Part shown: positions 53,820-62,424 of the stretch, one piece after another
Position numbering within the stretch: position 1 is the first letter of the stretch
How the letters are laid out: every line of letters starts with the position of its first letter
Origin: CAMFLJ01 sp963702555
GTDB lineage: Bacteria; Actinomycetota; Acidimicrobiia; Acidimicrobiales; Acidimicrobilacustridaceae
DNA: 64,000 nucleotides
Reading direction: 5' to 3'
NCBI GenBank assembly: GCA_963702555.1
Contig: CAVPCW010000014.1
Coordinates: 310,001 to 374,000, forward strand
Notes under the pieces: model-generated
Database searches by the model: none
Told to the model about the DNA's origin: nothing
The model's input: only the letters and a program-made list of their open reading frames with translations
Program-made: the position numbers and the translations under genes

Positions 53820-55562
53820 TTACAGGGTGCGGCAGCCGAGCAGGATGTTGCTGCCGGGTGCGACGGTGTCGATGGCGTACACGCACACGGTGTTGGTGCC
53901 GGTCCCCTGCCGCGGGACGGCCACGTCGAAACCGTGGGCGTTGCCGGCGCCCGGGTAGGCCGAGCCCACGTCGGGCCGGGCGGCGGAGGCGGTGAACGCT
54001 GTGCCGACGCCGTTGACGTACACGTGGATCTGGGTCGGGGCCGCGGTGTCGACATCGAGGGCCCAGCCGACGACACGGACCAGCCCGTAGGCGGTGGCGG
54101 CGAAGTCGAGGTGGCCGACCGGGGAGCCTGTGGGCACCGTCACGGTGCGGCAGGACCCGAGCTGGCTGTTGGCCCCGGGAGCCGACGTGTTGATGCCGTA
54201 GGCGCAGACCGTGTGGGGCCCAGGGGTGGCCGGCACCACACCGATGTAGCCGTGGGCGTTGCCGTAGCCGGGGAACAACGAGCCCACGTCGGGCCGGTCG
54301 CCGGAGGCGGTGAGGGCGTAGCCCGAGCCGTCGACATAGACGTGCACGGGGATCGAGGCCGAGGTGTCGGGATCGAAGGCCCAGCCCCCCACCTGGATGC
54401 CGCCGATGATCGGCTTGGCCAGGTCGAACGTGCCGATCGGGCTGTTGGGCAGGACCAGGACGGTCTTGCAGCCGAGCAGCTTGTTGGCCCCGCCCCCGAC
54501 GTTGATGCCGTAGGCGCACACCTGCTGGAAGCCGGGTGCGGCGGGGATCGAGGCACCGAAGCCGTGCTGGTCACCGAAGCCGGTGTAGACCGCGCCGACG
54601 TCGGGACGGGAGATGTCGGCGTTGATGGCGGTGCCGGCCGAGCCGACGTAGACGTGCACCGGGATGGGTGACTGCGTGTCGGGGTCGATCGCCCAGCCGC
54701 CGACGGTCACGCGACCGGGCCCACCCGCGGCGAGGTCGAACGAGCCGAACGGGCCACCACCGCCCGCGCCGCTGCCGGCGAGCGACGCCAGGGTGCCCTC
54801 GTCGCAGCAGAACCGGTTCACGTCGACGTTGCCGGAGATGCCCGGGACGGAGCCGGTGCTGGTGTACTGCCAGAAGGTCCAGGTGCTCCACCCGGCGGGC
54901 ACGAGCGGCCGGAAGGTCGTGCTGTTCGGGTCGGCGGGGTAGCTGGGCAGCCAGAGCCGGTAGTTGGCGCCGATGTCGGTGGGGTTCCCGACGGAGTCGC
55001 GCCAGAAGTAGTACCCGGTGTAGATCATCGGGGCCTTGCCGGTGAGGCGCTGCACCTCGGCGAGCCAGGTTCGGGTCCAGTTGGCCAGGTCGGCCTGACC
55101 CAGGCCGCCGGTGCTCTCGAGGTCGAGCACGCCGGGGAGGTCGAGGGAGCCGGTCATGGAGCCCGCACGGGACACGAAGTAGCGGGCCTGGGCCACGGCG
55201 GTGTCGAGCGGCAGCGCGGGGCGGGCGAAGTGGTAGGCGCCCCGGTAGAGCCCGGCGGCGCCGGCCTGCTGCCAGTCGGAGGCGAAGTACGGGTTGGTGT
55301 AGTTCGTCGACTCGGTGGCCTTGACGAAGGCGTAGGAGTGCCCGGCGGCGCGCACGGCCGTCCAGTTGATCGGGGCGCCGCCCGGGTGCTGGAAGCTGGC
55401 GACGTCGACGCCGGTCATCAGGGCCGACGCGGGGGCCGCGGCACCGACCACGAGGGCGAGCGCCAGCAGCACGACAGCGGCGACCCGACGGGCACGGGCG
55501 GCCTCTCTCCGGGGTGGGACGGCCGTGGCCACGGTCGATCCGACGGAGGTGGGGTGGAGCAT
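53820..55562 (-). CDS. Secreted GH25 lysozyme with three C-terminal ~100-residue repeats
   Basis: 580 residues. Signal peptide 1-46 (ARRVAAVVLLALALVVGAAA, cleavage after APASA). The GH25 muramidase domain lies at about 50-255: LMTGVDVASFQHPGGAPINW, AFVKATESTNYTNPYFASDW, GAYHFARP, catalytic DLPGVLDLES with Asp147 and Glu149, IYTGYYFWRDSVG, WTFWQYTSTGSVPGISGNVD. Then three repeats at 272-372, 375-478 and 481-580 with GGWAIDPDTQSPIPVHVYVG, RPDVG and VCAYGINVGGGANKLLGC, each with one Cys pair. The same module occurs in the lipoprotein at 56811-59040. Peptidoglycan remodelling or defence is likely; no phage genes are nearby. Confidence 0.9.
   Translation of the reverse strand: MLHPTSVGSTVATAVPPRREAARARRVAAVVLLALALVVGAAAPASALMTGVDVASFQHPGGAPINWTAVRAAGHSYAFVKATESTNYTNPYFASDWQQAGAAGLYRGAYHFARPALPLDTAVAQARYFVSRAGSMTGSLDLPGVLDLESTGGLGQADLANWTRTWLAEVQRLTGKAPMIYTGYYFWRDSVGNPTDIGANYRLWLPSYPADPNSTTFRPLVPAGWSTWTFWQYTSTGSVPGISGNVDVNRFCCDEGTLASLAGSGAGGGGPFGSFDLAAGGPGRVTVGGWAIDPDTQSPIPVHVYVGSAGTAINADISRPDVGAVYTGFGDQHGFGASIPAAPGFQQVCAYGINVGGGANKLLGCKTVLVLPNSPIGTFDLAKPIIGGIQVGGWAFDPDTSASIPVHVYVDGSGYALTASGDRPDVGSLFPGYGNAHGYIGVVPATPGPHTVCAYGINTSAPGANSQLGSCRTVTVPTGSPVGHLDFAATAYGLVRVVGWALDVDTAAPTQIHVYVNGVGTAFTASAARPDVGSAYPGAGNAHGFDVAVPRQGTGTNTVCVYAIDTVAPGSNILLGCRTL
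53823..54749 (-). repeat. Three tandem coding repeats (GWAxDPDT/VHVYV/CAYGIN module) in the GH25 gene
   Basis: Repeat units occupy about 54447-54749, 54129-54440 and 53823-54122. Shared positions: GG(W)A-DPDT, VHVYV, RPDV, G-AHG(F), CAYGIN, GC+TV. Probably a wall-binding or adhesion beta module. Confidence 0.8.
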
Positions 55563-55648
55563 GGGGAGGAACTCCCGAGTTCGGGGGACGACGACCTGCC
55601 CCTGAATGATCGGCAGGCTCGTGACGCCACCTGAGTGGAGCACACCGG

Positions 55649-55666
55649 CGCCACCGCGAGGTGGCG
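55649..55666 (-). terminator. Possible terminator after rmlA
   Basis: CGCCACC/GGTGGCG seven-base stem with a four-base GCGA loop, seven bases after the rmlA stop (55673) on the minus strand. Confidence 0.4.
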
Positions 55667-55672
55667 GTGCCC

Positions 55673-56779
55673 CTAGGCCAGGTCGACGACGGAGTGGTCG
55701 CCCACCATGAGCCGGGTGGCGTGGGGGCGGGTCTCCGAGCGGCGGACCTCGACCTGCTTGCCGATGAGCGAGTCGGCGATGCGGGCGATGTCGATGACCT
55801 TCGACTCCTCGAGCACGACCGAGTGCTCGAGCTCGGAGTTCACGATCTCGCAGTCGTGGTACACGGACGTGAACGGGCCGATGTAGCTGTTCACCACCCG
55901 GGTGCGCTCGCCGATGATGGCCGGGCCCCGCACCGTGGAGTTGATGATCTCGGCGCCCGCCTCGATGACCACGCGCCCGTCGAGGAAGGAGTCGGCGTCG
56001 ACCGTGCCCTGCACGCTCTGCTCGAGCGTCTCGAGGACCAGCCGGTTGCCCTCGAGCAGGGGCTGGAGCTTGCCGGTGTCCTTCCACCAGCCCTCGAGGA
56101 CCTCGTGGCGCACCCGGTGGCCGTGGTCGATGAGCCACTGGATGGCGTCGGTGATCTCGAGCTCGCCGCGAGGCGAGGGCTCGATGGAGGCCACGGCCTC
56201 GTGGATGCTCGGGTCGAACAGGTAGACGCCGACGAGGGCCAGGTCGGAGGGCGGGTTCTCCGGCTTCTCGACCAGGCGGACGACCTCGCCGTCGGGGCCG
56301 ATCTCGGCCACACCGAAGCGCTGCGGGTCGGCGACGCGGGCGAGCAGGATCTGGGCGCTCGGGGCGACCCCGCCGCCGTCGAGGGTGGGCTCGGCGCTGC
56401 GGTGGCGGTCGGCCTCGAAGGTGTCGACGAACTCGGCGATGCCCTGGCGCAGGAGGTTGTCGCCCAGATACATCACGAAGTCGTCGTCGCCGAGGAAGTC
56501 GCGGGCGATGAGCACGCAGTGGGCCAGCCCGAGCGGCGCGTCCTGCGGGATGTAGGTGACCGCGGCCCCCCAGCGGGAGCCATCGCCCACCGCGGCCTGG
56601 ATCTCGGGCCCGGTGTCACCGGTGATGATGCCGATCTCGGTGATGCCGGCCTCGACCATGTCCTCGATGCCGTAGAACAGGATCGGCTTGTTGGCCACCG
56701 GCACGAGCTGCTTGGCGCTCGTGTGGGTGATCGGACGCAGCCGGGTTCCGGCGCCGCCGGAGAGGATCAGACCCTTCAC
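55673..56779 (-). CDS. rmlA: Glucose-1-phosphate thymidylyltransferase, long form
   Basis: Makes dTDP-glucose, the input for RfbB. 368 residues. GTG at 56779: VKGLILSGGAGTRLRPITHT with the nucleotide loop, KQLVPVANKPILFYGIEDMV, GIITGDTGPEIQAAVGDGS, YIPQDAPLGLAHCVLIARDF, FVMYLGDNLL, RFGVAEIGPDGEVVRLVEKP and GWWKDTGKLQPLLEGNRLVL. A C-terminal beta-helix follows (DGRVVIEAGAEIINSTVRGP). Length and the GDTGPEI/KDTGK motifs fit the long RmlA type used in actinobacteria. It lies between two unrelated hydrolase genes rather than inside the rfb operon, with its own -10 box at 56786. Confidence 0.92.
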   Translation of the reverse strand: MKGLILSGGAGTRLRPITHTSAKQLVPVANKPILFYGIEDMVEAGITEIGIITGDTGPEIQAAVGDGSRWGAAVTYIPQDAPLGLAHCVLIARDFLGDDDFVMYLGDNLLRQGIAEFVDTFEADRHRSAEPTLDGGGVAPSAQILLARVADPQRFGVAEIGPDGEVVRLVEKPENPPSDLALVGVYLFDPSIHEAVASIEPSPRGELEITDAIQWLIDHGHRVRHEVLEGWWKDTGKLQPLLEGNRLVLETLEQSVQGTVDADSFLDGRVVIEAGAEIINSTVRGPAIIGERTRVVNSYIGPFTSVYHDCEIVNSELEHSVVLEESKVIDIARIADSLIGKQVEVRRSETRPHATRLMVGDHSVVDLA

Positions 56780-56785
56780 GGACCC

Positions 56786-56791
56786 TGTCTA
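56786..56791 (-). promoter_or_regulatory. -10 box TAGACA for rmlA
   Basis: TAGACA, six bases, GTG at 56779; leaderless spacing, though the sixth base is not T. Confidence 0.35.
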
Positions 56792-56810
56792 GCAGCCCGC
56801 CCGCGTTCGC

Positions 56811-59040
56811 TCAGAGCGACCGGCAGCCGAGGAGCTGGTTGGAGCCGGTGCCCGCCGAGTTGATGGCGTAGGCGCAGACGGTGACCGCTCCCCCGGGGTC
56901 GGGCACGTTGGTGACGTAGCCGTGGGCGGCGCCGTAGCCCGGGTAGATGGCGGCCAGGTCGGTGCGGGACTGGTCGGCGGTGGTCGCCGATCCGGAGGAG
57001 CCGACGTACACGTGCACCGGGATCGGGGCCGCGGTGTCGGGGTCGATCGCCCAGCCGGCCACGCGGATCGTGCCGCCGGAACGGCTGACGGCGTCGAGCG
57101 AGCCGAACGGGCTGGCCGGCGAGGACGGTGACCGACCGGCAGCCGAGGCTCGTGTTGGCCCCGATGCCCGTGTTGATGCCGTAGGCGCAGACGTTGTAGG
57201 TGCCAGCGGCGGCCGGGAGGGTGGCCGAGAAGCCGTGGGCACCCCCGTAGGCGGGGAAGATCGTGGCGAGGTCGGAGCGGGTCGTGCCGGCGGTGAGGGC
57301 TGTGCCGGCCGTTCCGACGTAGACGTGGACCGCGATCGGGGCGGCCGTGTCGGGGTCGATCGCCCAGCCGCCGACGCGGACGCCACCGGGGACAGCGGTG
57401 GCGGAGTCGAGGTGGCCGAAGGGGGGACCGGACGGGAGGGTGACCGTGCGGCAGCCGACCGCGTCGAGAGCCGCGCCCCCGGCGGTCAGGCAGACCCGGT
57501 GGGTGCCGCCCGTGGAAGGCACCGTGCCCTGGAAGCCGGTGGTGGACCCGGCGGCCGGCAGCAGGGCCTCCACGTCGGGCCGGCCGATGGTGGTGTCGAG
57601 GCGGGCGACCTCGACCCCGTCGACCGAGATCACGGCCTGGGCCTCGGGGTCGTAGGGCACCGTCACCCAGCCACCGACGGTCACCGTGCCGGGTGCCGGC
57701 GAGGCCAGGTCGAGCGAGCCGCTCGGCTTGCCGGTGACGGTGACCTGGTAGCAGGAGAGCAGCTGGTTGGTGCCGGCCTGCACGTTGATGCCGTAGGCGC
57801 ACACCTGGTGGGGGCCGGGCGTGGCCGGGATCAGGGCGCTGAAGCCGTGCAGGTCGCCGTAACCGGGGTAGGCGGCGGCGACGTCGGGTCGGGAGAGGTT
57901 GGCGGTGAGGGCGGTGCCGACCGAGTCGACGTAGACGTGCACGGCGATCGGGGCGGCCGTGTCCTGGTCGAGGGCCCATCCACCGACGCGGATCCTCTCG
58001 GGGCCGGCCGGGCTGGCCACGTCGAACGAGCCGATCGGGCTCGCCCCACCGGTGCACTGGCCCCGCTGCGAGGTGACGTCGCACAGCCCGGCGCTGCGGG
58101 TCCATGTGAGCGAGGTGCGGGCGTTGGCCGTGATCGGCTTCGACGCGGTGATGCCGATGTCGTAGCCGGTGTCGTCCTGGATCCAGACCCGGTACTCGCG
58201 ACCGTTGGCCTCGATCACGTAGAACGGCTTGGGCAGCGGCGTGACCCCCGAGCTGGTGCCGTTGTAGGTGCCGCCGGTCCAGCCCTTGGAGCCCTGGGCG
58301 AGGGCCGGGTTGACGTACCAGCAGGTGAGCCCGTCACCCACCCCGTCGAGGTTGCAGGTGCGCTGCTGCATGCCGCCGTAGCGGGTGACCGAGGCGTCGA
58401 ACGCGGTGTTGAGCTTGTCGCCCGCGGCGAGCGACGCGTAGACCGCCTCGCACGGCGACGGGGTGCCGCTGCTGCAGCCGAACCAGGGGCCCCAGGCGTA
58501 CTTGCGGCGGGCGGCCTCGGTCGTCTGCTGGTTGGCGGGGGCGTTGCACCAGCGGTACGAGATCGTGGTGGCGGCCTGGTTGGCCGAGGTCACCGAGTCG
58601 ATGGCCCCGGCGGCGCTGAAGGGCCAGCCCCCGGCGGAGTCGAACTGCCACATCCCGATGCCGGGGCTGAAGAAGGCGTTGACGTACGCGCCGCTGGTCT
58701 GGCCGAAGGCGAAGAGGTTGGCGTTGCTGGAGCTGACGCCGACGTTGTCCCAGCGGGACAGCGCCATCGGCGAGGGCACCGGGCCGCCGGCCTCGCTGTA
58801 GGTGATCGCCATCATCATGGCGGACAGCTGGATCGGGGTGAGCCCGCAGGCCGCCTTGGCCGACGCTGCGTCGTAGACGGCATCGAGAGGGCCCTCGCCG
58901 AAGTTCTTGCCGGAGGTCGGCGGCTCGACGAGCGGGGGCATGCAGGCCGTGGCCACGAGCGCCAGGACCACCGAGACCAGGACGCCGGCCGTCGAGCGGC
59001 GGCGCCGGGTCGGCGTGGGGGTGGTCGGGGGAAGGGGCAT
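56811..59040 (-). CDS. Lipoprotein with lysozyme-like domain and four C-terminal repeats (one frameshift)
   Basis: About 742 residues. MPLPPTTPTPTRRRRSTAGV, then VLVSVVLALVATAC, a lipoprotein signal with Cys33. Residues about 55-235 (GLTPIQLSAMMMAITYSEAG, SPGIGMWQFDSAGGWPFSAA, ISYRWCNAPANQ) resemble a lysozyme/transglycosylase fold with Glu83 as candidate acid. Four modules follow at about 335, 439, 539 and 643, like those of the GH25 protein; the second is divergent and lacks VHVYV. One extra base near 57117 breaks the last repeat; the corrected end is VCAYAINSAGTGSNQLLGCR. The enzymatic role is inferred from fold-like motifs only. Confidence 0.75.
56814..58038 (-). repeat. Four tandem coding repeats of the GWAxDPDT/VHVYV/CAYGIN module
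   Basis: Same module as in the GH25 gene 2 kb away: GGWALDQDTAAPIAVHVYVD, RPDV, HGFSA, VCAYGINVQAGTNQLL. Copies 1, 3 and 4 are close to one another; copy 2 is diverged. The DNA is also repetitive, so assembly here should be viewed with care. Confidence 0.75.
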
Positions 59041-59124
59041 CAGGGAAGACCTCGTGCGAAGGCGCGCGAATTCGTGCGTCGAGCACTCCGCCCAGACCGG
59101 CGACGGTACCAGCGCCACACGCGT

Positions 59125-59161
59125 GAGAGGCGGCACCGGGCCCTCCCCCGTGCCGCCTCTC
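59125..59161 (-). terminator. Strong hairpin after the rhodanese-ThiF gene
   Basis: GAGAGGCGGCAC (59125-59136) pairs perfectly with GTGCCGCCTCTC (59150-59161), loop 13 bases. It lies 38 bases after the stop at 59199 in a 158-base gap that is otherwise featureless. Confidence 0.6.
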
Positions 59162-59198
59162 GTGGTCCTGCAGTGCCGCCGGCAGGCCGGCGACCGGA

Positions 59199-60377
59199 TC
59201 AGGCGTGGGCCGGCACCGGGTGGGGCTGGCAGAACTGGTCGTACTCGGCGATCACCAGGTCGACCGGGTCGATCGAGCACGCCGGGCAGTTCGGGTCCCG
59301 GCGGATCTTGTAGGTCATGAACGACTGCTCGAGGCTGTCGTAGGCCATGAGCCGGCCCGAGAGGGAGTCACCCAGGTCGAGGATCATCTTGATGGCCTCG
59401 ATGGCCTGGATCGAGCCGATGATGCCGGGCAGCACGCCGAGCACGCCGGCCTCGGCGCACGAGGGGGCCAGCTCCGGCGGGGGCGGCTCGGGGAGGAAGC
59501 AGCGGTAGCAGGGCCCGTCGTGGGGCTTGAACACCGTGACCTGGCCCTCGAACCGGAAGATCGAGCCGTGCACGACCGGTGTGCCGGTCTTCAGCGAGGC
59601 GTCGTTGAGGAGGTACCGGCTCGGGAAGTTGTCGGCGCCGTCGACGACGAGGTCGTACTGCGAGAGCAGCTCCATCACGTTGCCGGCGTCGAGGCGGGTG
59701 TCGTGGGTGATGACGTTCACCTCGGGGTTCAGCTTGTTCAGCGTCTCCCTGGCGGAGTCGACCTTGCGCATCCCGACCCGGTCGATGTTGTGGATGATCT
59801 GGCGCTGGAGGTTCGACTCGTCGACCACGTCCATGTCGATGATGCCGATGGTGCCGACGCCGGCGGCGGCGAGGTAGAGCGCGGACGGCGACCCGAGGCC
59901 GCCGGCGCCGAGCAGCAGGACCTTGGCGTCGAGCAGCTTGAGCTGGCCCTCGTCACCCACCTCGGGCAGGAGGAGGTGGCGCTGGTAGCGGTTGCGCTGG
60001 GCGGCGTCGAGGGTGCGCGGGGCCTTCCACTCGCGGCCCTGGTCCTTCCACTGGTTGAAGCCACCGCTCATGGAGACGACGTCGGTGTAGCCGAGCTCGG
60101 CGAGGGTCTTGGCCGCGAAGGCGGACCGGACGCCGCCGGCGCAGAACACGACCACGGGCGTGTCGCGGTGCGGGATGCGGCTCTCGACCTGGGCCTCGAG
60201 GTGGCCACGGGGGATGTACACCGAGCCGGGGATGGCCCCCTGCTCGAACTCGTCGGGCTCACGCACGTCGAGGAACACGGTGTCGGGCTCGGTGTCGCGG
60301 CGGACATCGGCGTCGGCCGGGGTGATCTCGCGGATCTGGGACTTCGTCTGGGAGAGGAGGTCGCGGAACGTCGCCAT
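59199..60377 (-). CDS. moeZ: Rhodanese-ThiF/MoeB fusion: sulfur-carrier adenylyltransferase/sulfurtransferase
   Basis: 392 residues, activating a ThiS/MoaD/CysO-type carrier and supplying sulfur for molybdopterin, thiamine or cysteine synthesis. An N-terminal rhodanese domain (about 18-115) has its persulfide Cys79 in VVVFCAGGVRSAFAAK. The adenylyltransferase follows: RNRYQRHLLLPEVGDEGQLK, ATP loop LLLGAGGLGSPSALYLAAAG (157-163), DMDVVDESNLQRQIIH, VDGADNFPSRYLLNDA, and Zn cysteines C290/C293 (GPCYRCFLPEP) and C364/C367 (CPAC). The domain order is the reverse of mycobacterial MoeZ, where rhodanese is C-terminal. An inverted repeat upstream (60442-60458) may be regulatory. Confidence 0.9.
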   Translation of the reverse strand: MATFRDLLSQTKSQIREITPADADVRRDTEPDTVFLDVREPDEFEQGAIPGSVYIPRGHLEAQVESRIPHRDTPVVVFCAGGVRSAFAAKTLAELGYTDVVSMSGGFNQWKDQGREWKAPRTLDAAQRNRYQRHLLLPEVGDEGQLKLLDAKVLLLGAGGLGSPSALYLAAAGVGTIGIIDMDVVDESNLQRQIIHNIDRVGMRKVDSARETLNKLNPEVNVITHDTRLDAGNVMELLSQYDLVVDGADNFPSRYLLNDASLKTGTPVVHGSIFRFEGQVTVFKPHDGPCYRCFLPEPPPPELAPSCAEAGVLGVLPGIIGSIQAIEAIKMILDLGDSLSGRLMAYDSLEQSFMTYKIRRDPNCPACSIDPVDLVIAEYDQFCQPHPVPAHA

Positions 60378-60441
60378 CGCGGTGCCTTCGGGGTCGAGCC
60401 GGGTTCGGGGGCCACGGCGTGGGGTCGAGCAGGAGGAAAAG

Positions 60442-60458
60442 CCTACCCAATCGGTCGG
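60442..60458. promoter_or_regulatory. Inverted repeat upstream of moeZ, candidate operator
   Basis: CCTACC-CAATC-GGTCGG, one mismatch, 65 bases before the ATG in an A/T-richer stretch containing ATATCCGACC. The spacing resembles Rrf2-type (sulfur or Fe-S) regulator sites. Function inferred. Confidence 0.35.
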
Positions 60459-60469
60459 ATATTGCGCTA

Positions 60470-60493
60470 CCTCACACCCCCGGGGGTGTGAGG
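60470..60493. terminator. Perfect 24-bp palindrome between sirtuin and moeZ
   Basis: CCTCACACCCCC is followed immediately by its exact complement, eight bases after the sirtuin stop. Most likely a terminator hairpin of the minus-strand sirtuin operon. Confidence 0.55.
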
Positions 60494-60500
60494 CGGGCCC

Positions 60501-61283
60501 TCACGGCCGGGCGGCCACCAGGAGCGGGAGCACCTCGCTCGCCGAGCCGCGGACCACGGCGTGGGCGAGGTGGTCGAAGGGTGTCTCCTCGGCGTTCACG
60601 ATGATCACCGGCCGGCCCGCGCCCACGGCCTGGGGCACCATCCCCGCCACGGGGTACACCGTGAGGCTCGTGCCCACCGCCACCAGCACCTCGGCACCGA
60701 CGGCGGCCTCCTCGGCCCGCAGCAGCGCCATCGGGTCGAGCGACTGCCCGAACATCACCGTGGCCGACTTGAGGATGCCGCCGCAGACCTCGCACGGCGG
60801 GTCGTCCTCCCCCGCCCGGACCCGGGCGAGGGCGTCGTCCATCGGGCCACGGGCGCCGCAGTCGACGCACTCGTAGCGGTGCACCGTGCCGTGGACCTCG
60901 ACGACCTTGGCCTCGGGCACCCCGGCCTCGACGTGGAGCCCGTCGATGTTCTGGGTGACCAGGGTGTGCAGGCGGCCCTGGGAGTGGAGCTCGGTGAGGG
61001 CGAGGTGCCCGGGGTTGGGGCGGGCCTGCCACATCTCGGACTCGAGCCGGATCCGCCACGCCTGGCGCCGGACCTCGGGGTCGGCGACGTAGTGCTGGAT
61101 CGTCGAGCGCTTCTCGGCACCGGGGTTGCGGGTCCACACCCCGTTCGGGCCCCGGAAGTCAGGGATGCCGGAGTCGGTGCTGATGCCCGCCCCCGTCAGC
61201 ACCGCCACCGATCGGGCGTCGGCCATCAGCGCCAACGCCTCGGTGAGGCCGTCGGGCCCGGACGGGGGCTCGACCGCGCTCAC
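60501..61283 (-). CDS. Sir2 family NAD-dependent protein deacylase
   Basis: 260 residues. NAD motifs VLTGAGISTDSGIPDFRG (GAGIS at 31-35) and VTQNIDGLHVEAGV (111-114), catalytic His131 in VVEVHGTVHRYECVDCG, four zinc cysteines C139, C142, C164, C167, and late motifs VMFGQSLD, VAVGTSLTVYPVAGMVPQA. Removes acyl groups from lysines, for example of acyl-CoA synthetases. A class III (CobB) desuccinylase would have YxxR; none is clear. GTG at 61283 overlaps the upstream DUF2304 stop (GTGA). Confidence 0.92.
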   Translation of the reverse strand: MSAVEPPSGPDGLTEALALMADARSVAVLTGAGISTDSGIPDFRGPNGVWTRNPGAEKRSTIQHYVADPEVRRQAWRIRLESEMWQARPNPGHLALTELHSQGRLHTLVTQNIDGLHVEAGVPEAKVVEVHGTVHRYECVDCGARGPMDDALARVRAGEDDPPCEVCGGILKSATVMFGQSLDPMALLRAEEAAVGAEVLVAVGTSLTVYPVAGMVPQAVGAGRPVIIVNAEETPFDHLAHAVVRGSASEVLPLLVAARP

Positions 61284-61702
61284 GGCCGGGGGCCGGGGTC
61301 CTCGCCCGTGGCCGCCGGGTCGGGGGCGGCAGCGGCCTCGCCCGGGTCGACAACGCCCTCGGCCGTGACCGACTCGCCGCCCTGGACGTCGCGCAGTGCC
61401 AGCTCCTGGGCGAGGGCCTCCACCCGTTGCTCGAGGCGGCTCACGTGCATCGAGAGGTTGATGCACACGATGAGCAGGAAGAGGATCGCCAGCGCGAACA
61501 CCAGGCTCGTGCCGTAGACGATGCCGACCTCCTTCGAGAGGCGGTCGACGAGGGGCCGGGCGAGGGCGAGCAGCGCGCCGATCACGGCCACGCCGATCCA
61601 GAGCAGCGCGTAGCTCTCGGACAGCCGGCGCCGGCGCACGACCTCGATGACGACGGCGAGGATCACCGCCACGGCGATGAGGAGCACGATCTCGAGCTTC
61701 AT
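61280..61702 (-). CDS. DUF2304 membrane protein
   Basis: 140 residues with three spans: IVLLIAVAVILAVVIEVV, LLWIGVAVIGALLALA and YGTSLVFALAILFLLIVCIN. A short coiled coil (LSMHVSRLEQRVEALAQELA) and an acidic Ala/Glu tail follow. This family is typically coupled to a polyprenyl-phosphate GT2, as here (start overlaps its stop, TGATG). It may help anchor or regulate that enzyme; the exact role is unknown. Confidence 0.85.
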   Translation of the reverse strand: MKLEIVLLIAVAVILAVVIEVVRRRRLSESYALLWIGVAVIGALLALARPLVDRLSKEVGIVYGTSLVFALAILFLLIVCINLSMHVSRLEQRVEALAQELALRDVQGGESVTAEGVVDPGEAAAAPDPAATGEDPGPRP

Positions 61703-62424
61703 CAGGCCGAGCCCCCCGCCAGCGGCCGCCGGAGCGGGTGCAGGGCGATGACCAGCGTCAGCCGGCACAGGTGGTAGATGCTCTTGAACGCGTTGTTGGA
61801 GGCCTTGCCACCCATGCGCTCGCGCATGGCGACGGGCACCTCGACCACGGTGAGGCCCCAGTCCTTGGTGAGCAGCAGGGCCTCGACCGTGTCCGAGAGG
61901 TAGGCGGTCGGGTAGGCCTGGGCGTAGCGCTCGATGGCGACCCGGCCGAAGGCCCGGAAGCCGCTCGTGGTGTCGGTGATGCGGGTGCCGAGGCGTCGGG
62001 AGATGATGCGCGACAGGACGCGCATGCTGAACCGGCGCATGGCCCCGACCCCGTACTCCCCCGCTCCGTCGGCGAAGCGGGATCCGACGGCGACGTCGGC
62101 GGCGCCGGAGCCCACGAGCTCGACCAGGGTGTGGGCCTCGGTGGCGACGTGCTGGCCGTCGGCGTCGACCTGGATGGCGATGAGGTAGGCGTGCTCGTCG
62201 GCGTAGCGGAAGCCGGTGCGCAGGGCGGCGCCGACCCCGAGGTTGAACGGGTGACGGGCGACGAATGCGCCGGCGGCGATGGCCTTGGCCGAGGTGGCGT
62301 CGCTCGAGCCGTCGTCGACCACGAGCACGTCGGCGCCGAGGTCGGTGCGGATCGCGTGCACCACGGCGGCAACCGTCGCCTCCTCGTTGAGCGCGGGGAC
62401 GATGGCGAGGACGGAGGCCGACAT
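61702..62424 (-). CDS. GT2 polyprenyl-phosphate glycosyltransferase (DPM1-like)
   Basis: 240 residues, single GT-A domain: VLAIVPALNEEATVAAVVHA, VLVVDDGSSDATSAKAIAAG, HPFNLGVGAALRTGFRYADE, the DXD in IAIQVDADGQHVATEAHTLV, VGSRFADG, ITDTTSGFRAFGRVAIERYA and VEVPVAMRERMGGKASNNAF. Dolichol-phosphate mannose synthase-like; it would load mannose or glucose on polyprenyl phosphate for GT-C enzymes such as the 40825-42840 protein. ATG at 62424 overlaps the preceding frame's stop. Confidence 0.85.
   Translation of the reverse strand: MSASVLAIVPALNEEATVAAVVHAIRTDLGADVLVVDDGSSDATSAKAIAAGAFVARHPFNLGVGAALRTGFRYADEHAYLIAIQVDADGQHVATEAHTLVELVGSGAADVAVGSRFADGAGEYGVGAMRRFSMRVLSRIISRRLGTRITDTTSGFRAFGRVAIERYAQAYPTAYLSDTVEALLLTKDWGLTVVEVPVAMRERMGGKASNNAFKSIYHLCRLTLVIALHPLRRPLAGGSA

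Noticed and set aside
53820..55562. GH25 lysozyme as a prophage endolysin
   Set aside because: It has a signal peptide and wall repeats, and no holin, capsid, tail or integrase gene is in the window.
55563..55672. Riboswitch (c-di-AMP or c-di-GMP) upstream of the GH25 gene
   Set aside because: There is a CCTGCC/GGCAGG stem in the leader, but the conserved cores of these riboswitches cannot be found, and the gap is short.
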